A DNA stretch of 64,000 bases, from NCBI RefSeq assembly GCF_900100975.1, contig NZ_FNFX01000002.1, positions 496,001 to 560,000 on the forward strand, written 5' to 3'. The DNA comes from Methylophilus rhizosphaerae (lineage in GTDB: Bacteria; Pseudomonadota; Gammaproteobacteria; Burkholderiales; Methylophilaceae). This document shows, one piece after another, positions 27,739 to 36,840 of the stretch (position 1 is the stretch's first letter; each line of letters starts with the position of its first letter). The notes beneath the pieces are model-generated. The model did no database searches. It saw nothing but the letters and a program-made list of their open reading frames with translations, and had not been told where the DNA came from. The position numbers were made by a program, and so were the translations under genes.

Positions 27739-27777
27739 TTTAAAAATGGCAATTCAAAACAAAGAAGCGATGAATAA

Positions 27778-27825
27778 GTAAGCGAGCAGGATAGAGTGTA
27801 ATTTGCCCGCATAGCCACTGATTAC
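27778..27825. repeat. Internally deleted copy of the dispersed repeat
   Basis: The left part (GTAAGCGAGCAGGATAGAGTG) parallels 29043-29063 and the right part (AATTTGCCCGCATAGCCACT) parallels 29135-29154, each with a few differences. About 70 bp of the longer copy, including its palindromic core, are missing. It touches the nrdB stop codon. Confidence 0.6.
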
Positions 27826-28955
27826 AACTCAAAGTCATTCAAATCATCTGCCGAAACTTCCGAATCAATCTGACCAATCAGGTAGGAGCTTAATTCCACC
27901 TCTTGCGGCGCGACTTGTACGGTGTCTGACGCCAGCCAGGTGTTGATCCATGGAATCGGGTTGTTTTTGGCGTTGGGGAATGCCGGTGGCAAACCGACCG
28001 AGGCCATGCGGCTGTTGGTGATGTATTCCACATACTGGCTGAGAATATCTTTGTTGAGACCAATCATGGAGCCATCTTTGAACAGGTATTCTGCCCATTG
28101 TTTTTCCTGCTCGGCAGCAGTTTTAAACATCTCGAAACACTCATTCTGCAACTCGGCGGCAATCTCGGCGAATTCTGCATCATCCTGACCGGAGCGCATA
28201 ATATTCAAAATGTGCTGGGTGCCTGTAAGGTGCAAGGCTTCGTCACGCGCAATCAGGCGGATGATCTTGGCGTTGCCTTCCATCACCTTGCGCTCGGCAA
28301 AGGCAAATGAACAGGCAAAGCTGACATAGAAGCGGATTGCTTCAAGGATATTCACATTCATTAGGCAGCGATACAGCAGCTTTTTCAGTTCGCGGCGGTT
28401 GACCACTTTGGCCTCGCCATTGATGACATGATTGCCTTCGCCCAACTGCGAATACAGCATGGTCTGCTGGATCAGTTCATCGTAATAATGGGCAATATCC
28501 GTGGCACGTGCGGTGATGTTGTCATTGCGCACGATGTCGTCAAAAATGATGGAAGGATCATTGACGATATTGCGGATGATATGGGTGTACGAACGCGAGT
28601 GGATGGTCTCGGAAAACGCCCAGGTCTCAATCCAGGTTTCCAGTTCAGGCAATGACACCAACGGCAGCAACGCTACGTTAGGGCTACGGCCCTGGATGGA
28701 GTCGAGCAAGGTCTGGTATTTGAGGTTGCTGATGAAAATATGCTTTTCATGCTCGGGCAGGCCCTGGTAGTCAGCACGGTCCTGCGACACATCCACTTCT
28801 TCCGGACGCCAGAAGAATGAGAGTTGCTTCTCGATCAGCTTCTCGAATACCGGGTATTTCTGCTGGTCATACCGCGCCACGTTAACGGGCTGACCGAAGA
28901 ACATCGGTTCTTTCATCTGGTCGTTGTCGATTTTGGTGAAGATACTGTAGGCCAT
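27822..28955 (-). CDS. nrdB: Class Ia ribonucleotide reductase small subunit
   Basis: The 377-residue di-iron/tyrosyl-radical subunit of aerobic ribonucleotide reductase. It shows the metal and radical region [18 protein letters not shown], the iron-ligand helix [21 protein letters not shown], the [13 protein letters not shown] helix and a C-terminal tail ([10 protein letters not shown]) that binds NrdA. It lies 214 bp after nrdA with a repeat in between, and the ferredoxin gene follows. Confidence 0.96.
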   Translation of the reverse strand: MAYSIFTKIDNDQMKEPMFFGQPVNVARYDQQKYPVFEKLIEKQLSFFWRPEEVDVSQDRADYQGLPEHEKHIFISNLKYQTLLDSIQGRSPNVALLPLVSLPELETWIETWAFSETIHSRSYTHIIRNIVNDPSIIFDDIVRNDNITARATDIAHYYDELIQQTMLYSQLGEGNHVINGEAKVVNRRELKKLLYRCLMNVNILEAIRFYVSFACSFAFAERKVMEGNAKIIRLIARDEALHLTGTQHILNIMRSGQDDAEFAEIAAELQNECFEMFKTAAEQEKQWAEYLFKDGSMIGLNKDILSQYVEYITNSRMASVGLPPAFPNAKNNPIPWINTWLASDTVQVAPQEVELSSYLIGQIDSEVSADDLNDFEL

Positions 28956-29040
28956 GACTGGTAGTGTTCCTGATGTTTAAGTGTTCATTCTCAAACTGTT
29001 TTTAAAATGTACTCATTACCCCTCTGCAATAAGCGTTGGA

Positions 29041-29160
29041 CGGTGAGCGAGCGGGATAAAGTGCAAGTCGCCAGGAGCACAGAAACCGCAATGTACAAGT
29101 AGTACATGAGGATTTCGAGCACCGCGCAACGCCACAATTTACCCACGCAGCCACTGAGTC
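29041..29160. repeat. Dispersed repeat element in the nrdA-nrdB gap
   Basis: An element of about 120 bp directly after the nrdA stop. Its core at 29083-29118 contains the inverted repeat ATGTAC-AAGTA-GTACAT within an AAACCGCA...GAGGATTTCGA frame. Parts recur at 27778-27825 and, in reverse, near 15706-15742. No open frame or transposase is present, so it looks like a non-coding dispersed repeat of this lineage. Confidence 0.6.
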
Positions 29161-29169
29161 AGCGCTTAT

Positions 29170-31449
29170 TTAAATTTTGCAGGCTCCGCTGGCGCATCCA
29201 TCGTCCTCGGCTTCCATCCCACCTTCCGTCGCACCATCGCGGGTGTTATGGTAGTACAGCGTTTTAATGCCCAGCTTGTAGACTTGCAGCAGGTCTTTCA
29301 GCAACTGCTTCATCGGCACGCGGCCACCTTCAAAGCGAGTCGGGTCGTAGTTGGTGTTGGCAGAAATCGACTGGTCGACAAACTTCTGCATAATGCCTAC
29401 CAGCTTCAGGTAGCCATCGTTGTTCGGCATTTTCCATAGCAACTGGTACTGGTCACGCAGGCGGTCAATCTCCGGCACCACCTGGCGCAAGATACCGTCT
29501 TTGGATTGCTTCACAGAGACCAGGCCGCGCGGTGGTTCAATACCATTGGTCGCATTGGCAATCTGGCTGGAAGTCTCGGAGGGCATCAGCGCGGTCAGGG
29601 TTGAGTTACGCAGGCCATCTTTCTGGATTTCTTTGCGCAGGCTTTCCCAGTCCAGGTGCAGCGGTTCATTGGTCACGCTGTCCAGGTCTTTTTTGTAGGT
29701 ATCAATGGGCAAGATACCTTTGGCGTAGGTGGTTTCATTAAAAGCACCGCATGGACCAAATTCGCGTGACAACTGTACGGAGGCTTTAAGCAGGTAATAC
29801 TGGATCGCCTCGAATGTGCGGTGGGTCAGGCCCAATGCCGCGTCGCTGGTGTAGTTGGTGCCATTTTTGGCCAGGTAATAAGCGTAGTTGATGACACCCA
29901 CACCCAAGGAGCGGCGCTTGTTGGTCGCGTTCAGTGCAGCCCTGACCGGGTAATCCTGGTATTCAAGCAAGGCATCCAGTGCACGCACCACCAGGTCCGC
30001 CAGGCCTTCCAGTTCATCCAGTGATTCCAGCGCGCCTAGGTTGAAAGCAGACAACGTACACAACGCAATTTCGCCTTCGGTGTCATTGATGTCATTCAAT
30101 GGCCTGGTCGGCAGCGCGATTTCCATACACAGGTTGGACTGGCGTACCGGCGCAACAGCCGGGTCAAACGGGCTGTGCGTATTGCAGTGGTCTACGTTCT
30201 GGATATAGATACGGCCTGTACCGGCACGCTCCTGCATCATGAGCGAGAACAGGTCCACCGCGGGCAAGGTACGTTTGCGGAGGCTGTCATCGGCTTCGTA
30301 TTGCGAATACAGGCGCTCGAACTCGTCCTGGTCGGCAAAGAAGGCATCGTACAAACCAGGCACATCATGCGGCGAGAACAGGGTGATGTTCTGGCCCTTG
30401 ATCAGGCGCTGGTACATCAGGCGGTTGATCTGCACGCCGTAATCCAGGTGGCGCACACGGTTTTCTTCCACACCGCGGTTGTTTTTGAGTACCAGCAGGG
30501 ATTCAACTTCCAGGTGCCAGATCGGGTAGAACAAGGTCGCGGCACCACCACGCACGCCGCCCTGCGAACAGGACTTCACGGCTGACTGGAACAGTTTGTA
30601 GAATGGCAGGCAACCGGTATGCTGTGCTTCGCCACCACGGATTTCACTGCCCAGCGCGCGGATACGGCCAGCGTTGACGCCGATACCGGCACGTTGAGAA
30701 ACATATTTCACAATGGCGCTGGAAGTCGCGTTGATACTGTCCAGGCTATCGTCACACTCAATCAGCACACAGGAACTGAACTGGCGTGTTGGCGTACGCA
30801 CACCGGACATGATAGGCGTAGGCAGTGAGATCTTGAAGGTAGAGACGGCGTCATAAAAGCGCTTGATCAGGTCGAGACGCGCCTGGCCTTCGTAGTTGGC
30901 AAACAAGCTCATGGCCACCAGGATATACAGGAACTGCGGGCTCTCGTAGATTCTCTTGGTAACCCGGTTTTGCACCAGGTACTTGCCCTCCAACTGCTTG
31001 ACTGCGGCATAAGAGAAGTTCATATCGCGCCAGTGGTCGATATAGCTATTCAGCGCATCGAACTCTTCGCGGCTGTAATCGCGCAGCAGGTGCGGGTCAT
31101 ACTTGCCAAGCCCGGTCAGGCTGGTCACATGGTCAAACAAATGCGGTGGTTCAAACTGGCCATAAGCAATCTTGCGCAGGTGAAAAATGGACAGGCGTGC
31201 CGCCAGGTACTGGTAATCCGGCGTTTCTTCAGAAATCAGGTCAGCCGCGGACTTGATGATGGTTTCGTGGATATCATCAGTGCGGATGCCATCATAAAAC
31301 TGGATATGAGAGCGCAACTCCACCTGTGACACCGACACATTATTCAGGCCCTGGGCGGCCCAATCAATCACGCGGTGAATCTTGTCGAGATTAATGGGTT
31401 CCTTGCGGCCATCGCGTTTCGTGGCCTGCATGGATTCGTATTGTGACAT
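29170..31449 (-). CDS. nrdA: Class Ia ribonucleotide reductase large subunit
   Basis: The 759-residue catalytic subunit reduces ribonucleoside diphosphates to deoxy forms. The N-terminal ATP-cone (KRDGRKEPINLDKIHRV) gives dATP feedback control. SSCVLIECDDSLDS and the NLCMEIALPT active-site loop are present, and the C-terminal redox pair is CASGACKI. An upstream in-frame extension overlaps regulatory RNA. ATG 31449 (GGGAGCC just before it) matches the E. coli NrdA start and length. Expression is probably under a cobalamin riboswitch and NrdR sites. Confidence 0.96.
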   Translation of the reverse strand: MSQYESMQATKRDGRKEPINLDKIHRVIDWAAQGLNNVSVSQVELRSHIQFYDGIRTDDIHETIIKSAADLISEETPDYQYLAARLSIFHLRKIAYGQFEPPHLFDHVTSLTGLGKYDPHLLRDYSREEFDALNSYIDHWRDMNFSYAAVKQLEGKYLVQNRVTKRIYESPQFLYILVAMSLFANYEGQARLDLIKRFYDAVSTFKISLPTPIMSGVRTPTRQFSSCVLIECDDSLDSINATSSAIVKYVSQRAGIGVNAGRIRALGSEIRGGEAQHTGCLPFYKLFQSAVKSCSQGGVRGGAATLFYPIWHLEVESLLVLKNNRGVEENRVRHLDYGVQINRLMYQRLIKGQNITLFSPHDVPGLYDAFFADQDEFERLYSQYEADDSLRKRTLPAVDLFSLMMQERAGTGRIYIQNVDHCNTHSPFDPAVAPVRQSNLCMEIALPTRPLNDINDTEGEIALCTLSAFNLGALESLDELEGLADLVVRALDALLEYQDYPVRAALNATNKRRSLGVGVINYAYYLAKNGTNYTSDAALGLTHRTFEAIQYYLLKASVQLSREFGPCGAFNETTYAKGILPIDTYKKDLDSVTNEPLHLDWESLRKEIQKDGLRNSTLTALMPSETSSQIANATNGIEPPRGLVSVKQSKDGILRQVVPEIDRLRDQYQLLWKMPNNDGYLKLVGIMQKFVDQSISANTNYDPTRFEGGRVPMKQLLKDLLQVYKLGIKTLYYHNTRDGATEGGMEAEDDGCASGACKI

Positions 31450-31640
31450 GGTTGGCTCCCAAATTCTGGAAGCGAAGGTTACGGCACTTTGATACAGCAC
31501 ATTCACATGGTGATGCACTAAATATGCATCATGGATATGAACAGGCACACGCACAAAGGTCAGAACTACAATCAGTCTGAAGATAACTTCAGTCTCAACT
31601 GTATCTGCCGAGGACACCCCGCCTCAAACGTTAACAAGAA
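31450..31640 (-). promoter_or_regulatory. nrdA leader between riboswitch aptamer and start codon
   Basis: About 190 bases of untranslated leader. It contains a perfect CTGAAG-TTAT-CTTCAG hairpin (around 31585) that could belong to the riboswitch expression platform. No clear U-tract terminator follows, so control may be translational, or through a terminator I cannot identify by eye. Confidence 0.4.
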
Positions 31641-31806
31641 AAATCACGGTCGGTCTCCTGGCTCTCAGGTCATCATTATTTGCTTGTACCTTCCCGAATC
31701 TCTTCAGTGGCTTGAATAGCAGCAAACAACTCGCTGATTACAGTTGCGGGGGCAGCTCTGGCTTGATGATGCCTGTACGCGGTCTCACGCACCAGATTCC
31801 CTTTTA
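31641..31806 (-). ncRNA. Cobalamin (B12) riboswitch upstream of nrdA
   Basis: Read on the minus strand the aptamer elements appear in order: GGGAATCTGGTG, then the B12 box GCTGCCCCCGCAACTGTAA, then CCACTGAAGAGATTCGGGAAGG, and finally GAGCCAGGAGACCGACC. These are the conserved blocks of the cobalamin riboswitch, correctly spaced. It sits in the leader of nrdA, a B12-independent reductase. Binding adenosylcobalamin should lower nrdAB expression, as known for nrdAB in Streptomyces, where a B12-dependent class II enzyme takes over. Confidence 0.93.
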
Positions 31807-31847
31807 AATGCAGCAGATGAATGTCCACTGCATACCGTATGGACAGG

Positions 31848-31876
31848 ACTATAAATCAATATATAGGCACTTTCAA
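31848..31876 (-). promoter_or_regulatory. Promoter of the nrdA riboswitch leader
   Basis: On the minus strand TTGAAA (31876-31871) and TATAGT (31853-31848) are separated by exactly 17 bases, a good sigma-70 promoter. Transcription would start near 31841, just before a GTCCA...TGGAC hairpin and the riboswitch aptamer. Confidence 0.65.
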
Positions 31877-31898
31877 CAAGCAAAAACACAATATATTG
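31857..31898. promoter_or_regulatory. Two NrdR-box-like operators
   Basis: CAATATATAG (31857-31866) and ACACAATATATTGAT (centred on 31889-31898) resemble the NrdR consensus ACACwATATaTwG. Their equivalent positions are 32 bp apart, about three helical turns, the usual spacing of paired NrdR boxes. One lies between the -35 and -10 elements and the other just upstream of the -35, ideal for repression. NrdR represses nrd operons when dATP is high. Confidence 0.65.
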
Positions 31899-32037
31899 AT
31901 TTATTTTGATTGACAGACAACAACTGATTGTTTTTATTGAGGAATATTTTTCGAGAAAATCACTGCATTTGAATATTGATGAAATGGCATATAAGCGTAT
32001 CTTTTAAGGAACCCGCTGACTATTGGACTCATCGAAC

Positions 32038-33321
32038 TTAACCGTGACTGATTGACTCGGTTGACTCGGTTGACTCTATAGAATCTTGATCATGAGATTT
32101 TCGTCGCAATTGAACAAAACGGCGTACTTGCCGTTTTTTCCACCACAGCACGATCCCGGTGATGCTGAGTATTGCCACGACAACTCCTAAAATAACAATA
32201 ATCACTCGATACGCTAGGCCAAAAACCGCCCCGGTATGCAGCACTCTTAGCCATTTGCTGATAATGTCACCTGACAGGCCATGTCCAGGATAATCCTCCC
32301 GCAAGATGTTGCCAGTCATACCATCAATCCAGATATTGGTAGCTGCACCATGGTCACTTTGATCAAGCGTAGTGCGAGTGCGATATAGGTAAGCTCCCAT
32401 CGCAGGGCGATACCAGAAACTATCTTCTGCCTGTATGGAGAAACCATGACGCACCGAGGCAACGTGTAATGCATGCTTTGCTTGCCGATATGCCACTTGC
32501 CACGTCAATCTCGGTTGTTCAATCGGGTTGGTCAGTGGATGCAATCGTGGTGCGCTTCTTAGACGTTCATCAAATGTCAGAATGGGAGACATCACCGGCT
32601 TATATACTTGCTCACCAAGGTTCAACATGACACTTGACCAAGCAAATAGCAACAAAACAATCCAACACCACAACCCCAAACTGCGATGTATATCGAAGTT
32701 TAAGCGATGAATGGAAGCTGTAAATTTGATTAGCCAAGCAATACGCCATTGCCATAACCACGGCCGCCGCACAGGGAGCGTCAATGCTAGCCCGACAAAA
32801 CAGTCTACTGTCCAGATCAAGGCGACGGTACCCATCAATACCTGCCCATACGGATGTGGTAATGCAAATGCCATATGCAGCCGTAATATAAAAGGTACTA
32901 TATTTTCGCGATGAAACTGACCTTTGCTGACCAGCACTCCCCACTCACGCGCACCAAGAAGTGCGCCTGTGTACGGGTTCAAGAAAACCTGATTGACGCC
33001 TAGAAGGCTCGGCTGATCTTTCTTAAAATCATACCTTGGACTCAGATAAAACATTTGCGACTTTCCTGCACTAGGGAAACTCACATGCTGTACCTGAGCT
33101 TGAGGATAAAGGCTTTCCACTTTATCTCTAAGCAAGAATGGATCAATGAAAGGCTGAGTGGCATCCCCTGCTGGCGGCAAAGCAACAAACCATGCAGGAT
33201 TAAGCAATGCCTCCACTTCTTCGTGAAATGCTAATATGGATCCTGTAAGACCTGCCACCGCAAGAAAAACTGCGGTACCCAGCCCAGCCCATCGGTGAAT
33301 GAGCACCAGCCGACGACGCAT
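32038..33321 (-). CDS. PepSY-associated inner-membrane protein (iron uptake)
   Basis: A 427-residue PepSY-TM protein with four transmembrane segments (start RWAGLGTAVFLAVAGLTGSILAFHEE; the LMGTVALIWTVDCFVGLALTL region; LGLWCWIVLLLFAWSSVML; and VIIVILGVVVAILSITGIVLWW) and periplasmic PepSY loops. Histidines near the helices fit heme or electron transfer. Relatives such as FpvG and FoxB of Pseudomonas reduce siderophore-bound iron, so that role is inferred. It starts 9 bp after the receptor gene at 33331 and so shares its operon. The C-terminus has a Ser-Thr-Glu repeat encoded by a 9-bp tandem repeat. Confidence 0.85.
   Translation of the reverse strand: MRRRLVLIHRWAGLGTAVFLAVAGLTGSILAFHEEVEALLNPAWFVALPPAGDATQPFIDPFLLRDKVESLYPQAQVQHVSFPSAGKSQMFYLSPRYDFKKDQPSLLGVNQVFLNPYTGALLGAREWGVLVSKGQFHRENIVPFILRLHMAFALPHPYGQVLMGTVALIWTVDCFVGLALTLPVRRPWLWQWRIAWLIKFTASIHRLNFDIHRSLGLWCWIVLLLFAWSSVMLNLGEQVYKPVMSPILTFDERLRSAPRLHPLTNPIEQPRLTWQVAYRQAKHALHVASVRHGFSIQAEDSFWYRPAMGAYLYRTRTTLDQSDHGAATNIWIDGMTGNILREDYPGHGLSGDIISKWLRVLHTGAVFGLAYRVIIVILGVVVAILSITGIVLWWKKRQVRRFVQLRRKSHDQDSIESTESTESISHG
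32052..32076. repeat. 9-bp tandem repeat at the 3' end of a PepSY gene
   Basis: TTGACTCGG occurs twice in a row followed by a partial third copy, giving a repeated Ser-Thr-Glu at the protein's C-terminus. It is in frame and probably a slippage-prone, functionally neutral tail. Confidence 0.75.
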
Positions 33322-33330
33322 TGACTGTCT

Positions 33331-35781
33331 TTACCAGCGGTAAGATGCTGACACGTTGATGGTACGACCAGCCGCATAATTGCAGCCAGTGACGCCTGTC
33401 AGGCACACAGAGGGAATATATTCCCGGTCTGCTAGATTAAAGGCGTTCATGGTATAGCGCCATGACCCTAGGTCATAACTGACTCGAGCATCAAACAAAG
33501 TGTAATCTGGTACGGCCAGAATACTGTTGGCTGCATTGCCAGGCTTTTCTGCCACATACCGCACCCCACCGCCAACCAGTAAACCGGATAATCCCCAGCC
33601 ATCCAGTTTGTAATCCAGCCAAGCCGATGCTGCATGGTAGGGAATGCCGGATAAACGACTATCGACTTCTGCGGCAATATTGCTTTTCGTGATACGCGCA
33701 TCGGTATAGTTATAGGCAGCGATCAGGTTAAAATTCTCGCCAATCCTGGTTTTGGCTTCCAGTTCCAGGCCATGTGAGCGTGCCTCGCCAGTCTGGATCG
33801 AAAAGGTACTGTCTGTAGGGTCAGGTGTGAGGACATTTTTCCTGGTCAGCTCGTAAACAGCAGCCGTCAGCATAATATTGCTCTCAGGAGGCTGGTAGCG
33901 CACACCGATCTCATACTGCTTACCTTCAGTCGGCTTGAAACGTGCATCTTGACGATCCCGCCCACTGGTAGGTTCGAACGATTCGCTGTAACTAAAATAC
34001 GGAGCCAAACCATTTTCTGCCAGGTATACCAGCCCGGCACGCGCAGTAAACGCGCGCTCTTTTTCATTGGTATTATCTGCCGGCGAATGCAGGCTCAGTG
34101 ATTCCAGGCGTACCTCATCCTGCCGCCCTCCTAACAGCACTACCCATTTGTCAGCAATTTTCATCTGATCCTGCAGATAAAAACCTGTGCGATCCTGATT
34201 GGTACGAAATTGCCTCCAGGGTAAGGTATTAAATGCCGCCCCATAAACCGGGTTATAGACATCAATGGTGGCCAGGTTGCCTCGCTCGCGGTCACTGGCA
34301 TGTTTAGACTTGGTGTAATCCACCCCACCCAGTAGCGTGTGTTGCACAAACCCCGTTTGTAGTTTGTATTCCAGATTGGTATCTGTCGTGAAGATAGAGG
34401 TATCGTCTTCAAAAAGACGCGCCTGTCGATTCAAACGACGCTGGGCAGTATCTGCCCACCCTCCCATCAGGAAATACTCGAAATTCAGCTCAGAGTGATA
34501 AGAGCGTACGCCATGACGCACCCTTAACTGGTCAGAGAAGGCATGCTCAAACAAGTAGCCAATTGTTGTAGTAGTGTTGTCGTAGGTGTCATGATCCGGC
34601 TCACCCAGATAACGACCACGCGAAATCTTGCCATTGGGATTAGCTTGCAAAGTACCCGCTACCGGCAAGGTGCCCGGGTCACTGTTCCGCATACGCTGAT
34701 AGCTGGCAAGCAATGTCAATGAAGTGTGATCTGTGGGACGCCAAGTCAATGCCGGGGCAATATAAATCCTGTCATCCTGGCTGTGATCGATATAAGTATC
34801 GCTTTTGCGTACCAATGAAGTCAGGCGATATAACAATGTCTCGTCATCATTCAGGCTACCGGTGAAATCAGCAGACAATTGCTTACGGTCAAAACTGCCG
34901 ACCTCTGCATTGACCTCCCGCATAGGCGTCGCCTGGGGCCGCTTGGACACCGTATTAATAATGCCACCCGGGGCCGCCGCACCATACAGCACAGAAGAGG
35001 GGCCCTTCAGGACTTCTATCCGCTCAAGACCATAAGGCTCCTGCTTGCCGTTATAGATGTTGCTCATAAACCGCATACCATCACGATAATAGCTCCCAAA
35101 TTCGGAGTCTGCCTGAAATCCCCGCAAGTAAAAAGAATCAGCAATAGCTGGATTCATAGCGACAGTACCTGATGCCAATCCAGAGGTATATCCCAGCGCG
35201 TCTTGCAGTGATTGAGCATTTAAATTTCGCATCTGATCTGCAGTAACCACCGAAATCGACTGCGGTGTCTCAATGATAGGTGTATCTGTTTTAGTCGCAG
35301 TTGCACTGCGTTTGGCAACATAGCCTTTAACCGGCCCAGTGGCTATCTCTGCACCTTGATCGCTATTGCCTACCACTTGAACTTCTTTCATGGTTTGCAT
35401 ATCAGCCTGCCCTTTAGTAACCGGAAGACTTTTCTGTAAGGAGAACACCCCTTTACTGGTCTCAATTGCCTGCAAACCAGTCTCTGTTAGTAAAGTCTCA
35501 AAGCCTTGCTGTATTGTGTAATTTCCACTTAACGAGCTACTTGTCTTGCCATCAACCAAGGCAGGCGGTAATGTAATACTAATGCCAGACAGCCTGGCAA
35601 ATTCGCTTAAAGCCTGCTCCAAAGGCCCCGATTTAATTTGGTAACTAGTTGTAGCAGGCTTGGCATAATCTTCAGCCAATGCTGTCGGCATGAGTACCAT
35701 TGACGTACTGCCAAGTGCCATTAATAGAAATGCGGCCTGTATTGCTTTGCGTAGATGATAACGATGAGTGTGTTGCTGCAT
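33331..35781 (-). CDS. TonB-dependent siderophore receptor with STN signalling domain
   Basis: An 816-residue outer-membrane transducer. In order: signal peptide (to about residue 36), an STN domain (about 45-115, TSYQIKSGPLEQALSEFARL), a linker with GPVKGYVAKRSATATKTDTP, the plug (IETPQSISVVTADQM; ERIEVLKGPSSVLYG; GGIINTVSKRP) and a beta-barrel ending in aromatic ASYRW. The plug and linker resemble hydroxamate receptors of the FoxA/FhuE/FpvA type; the ligand is unproven. The STN domain should signal to the FecR/FecI pair just upstream (35893-37373). A strong AGGGAAACTC ribosome-binding site precedes the ATG. The PepSY gene follows. Confidence 0.92.
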   Translation of the reverse strand: MQQHTHRYHLRKAIQAAFLLMALGSTSMVLMPTALAEDYAKPATTSYQIKSGPLEQALSEFARLSGISITLPPALVDGKTSSSLSGNYTIQQGFETLLTETGLQAIETSKGVFSLQKSLPVTKGQADMQTMKEVQVVGNSDQGAEIATGPVKGYVAKRSATATKTDTPIIETPQSISVVTADQMRNLNAQSLQDALGYTSGLASGTVAMNPAIADSFYLRGFQADSEFGSYYRDGMRFMSNIYNGKQEPYGLERIEVLKGPSSVLYGAAAPGGIINTVSKRPQATPMREVNAEVGSFDRKQLSADFTGSLNDDETLLYRLTSLVRKSDTYIDHSQDDRIYIAPALTWRPTDHTSLTLLASYQRMRNSDPGTLPVAGTLQANPNGKISRGRYLGEPDHDTYDNTTTTIGYLFEHAFSDQLRVRHGVRSYHSELNFEYFLMGGWADTAQRRLNRQARLFEDDTSIFTTDTNLEYKLQTGFVQHTLLGGVDYTKSKHASDRERGNLATIDVYNPVYGAAFNTLPWRQFRTNQDRTGFYLQDQMKIADKWVVLLGGRQDEVRLESLSLHSPADNTNEKERAFTARAGLVYLAENGLAPYFSYSESFEPTSGRDRQDARFKPTEGKQYEIGVRYQPPESNIMLTAAVYELTRKNVLTPDPTDSTFSIQTGEARSHGLELEAKTRIGENFNLIAAYNYTDARITKSNIAAEVDSRLSGIPYHAASAWLDYKLDGWGLSGLLVGGGVRYVAEKPGNAANSILAVPDYTLFDARVSYDLGSWRYTMNAFNLADREYIPSVCLTGVTGCNYAAGRTINVSASYRW

Positions 35782-35892
35782 GAGTTTCCCTTTTTATAAG
35801 CCTGTGAGCATGAGATATGCATCTCCCTACTCACTTCACACGCCAACTTTCTAAAAGGGACAAAAAAGAATGATTTTTTTATAAAAGCCAGG

Positions 35893-36840
35893 TTAAGCCT
35901 CAAGCGCATCCAGCGTGATCCAGTAGCGCGTGAGGTAGCTCACTTTTACCGGCAGGATAGTTGGCAAACTGGCAAATACCTCATCAGTATTTTTCAACTG
36001 GAAAGCCCCAGATATTTTTAAATCTGCCACGCCAGGCGCGCAGCGTACAATTCCGTTGCGATATCTTGCCATCTCGGTGGCAAACTCGGCCAGGCGCATT
36101 TCGCGCACATGTAAAATACCACGCGTCCAGCTATCCATATGAGAATCAGCAACGACCGGTGTCGCTATTGCCTGCTGGTCAAAATATGTCTGCCAGCCCG
36201 CGTTGATCACACGCCGCTGACCGCGGCTGTTGATGACTTCAACCGCACCGTCAAGTACGACAAGATGAACATCGTCCGCACGCTGCCGGACAGTGAAGCG
36301 GGTGCCTAATGGACGTAATTCACCGTAGCGGGTTGCAATCACCAACGGTCTTTTCAACGGATCATGATGACCGGTCTGGACCATGATTTCGCCCGCTTCC
36401 AGCACAATCAGGCGTTGCATCTGATCAAATCTGGTATTCAGCCCAGTCGAGGTATTCAGGTGCATTTCGGTCCCATCCGCCAGTTGGACCCTCTGCTGCT
36501 CGCCGGTATGCGTACGGTATTCTGCACGCAACATCCGCGCTGGCTCACTTTGCCAGGTTTGCCATCCTGCAGTGCCCGTCGTCAGTAATATTGCCAGTGC
36601 CTTGATTGCACGGCGGCGTCCGGTTTGATGGCTGTTTTGCAATGTCGAATATGCCAGGTTGCCTGGCAAGCGACTCATTTTCTGGCTGACTTCAACGGCT
36701 CGCTGCCAGGCTATTTCATGTGTCGCATCCGCTTCCCGCCAGGCGCGACAGGCTGCGTGATCCGCATGCGTTGTGTCTGATTCCTGCAAGCGGAAAAACC
36801 ACTCGGCTGCCTGCAGGGCTGTTTTATCGCTCACACTCAT
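35893..36840 (-). CDS. FecR-type anti-sigma regulator
   Basis: A 315-residue inner-membrane regulator. It has an N-terminal cytoplasmic DUF4880 domain (AAEWFFRLQESDTTH...WQRAVE), one transmembrane segment near 83-98 (ALAILLTTGTAGWQTW), a periplasmic FecR domain (RVQLADGTEMHLNTSTG; LRPLGTRFTV) and a C-terminal secretin-like part that contacts the receptor's STN domain (ISGAFQLKNTDEVF). The frame opens earlier, but ATG 36840 overlaps the sigma gene stop as ATGA, and that is taken as start. It pairs with FecI at 36837-37373 and the receptor at 33331. Confidence 0.9.
   Translation of the reverse strand: MSVSDKTALQAAEWFFRLQESDTTHADHAACRAWREADATHEIAWQRAVEVSQKMSRLPGNLAYSTLQNSHQTGRRRAIKALAILLTTGTAGWQTWQSEPARMLRAEYRTHTGEQQRVQLADGTEMHLNTSTGLNTRFDQMQRLIVLEAGEIMVQTGHHDPLKRPLVIATRYGELRPLGTRFTVRQRADDVHLVVLDGAVEVINSRGQRRVINAGWQTYFDQQAIATPVVADSHMDSWTRGILHVREMRLAEFATEMARYRNGIVRCAPGVADLKISGAFQLKNTDEVFASLPTILPVKVSYLTRYWITLDALEA

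Noticed and set aside
31450-31617. In-frame 56-residue extension of NrdA
   Set aside because: It lies in the riboswitch leader, is not conserved in NrdA, and ATG 31449 has its own ribosome-binding site.
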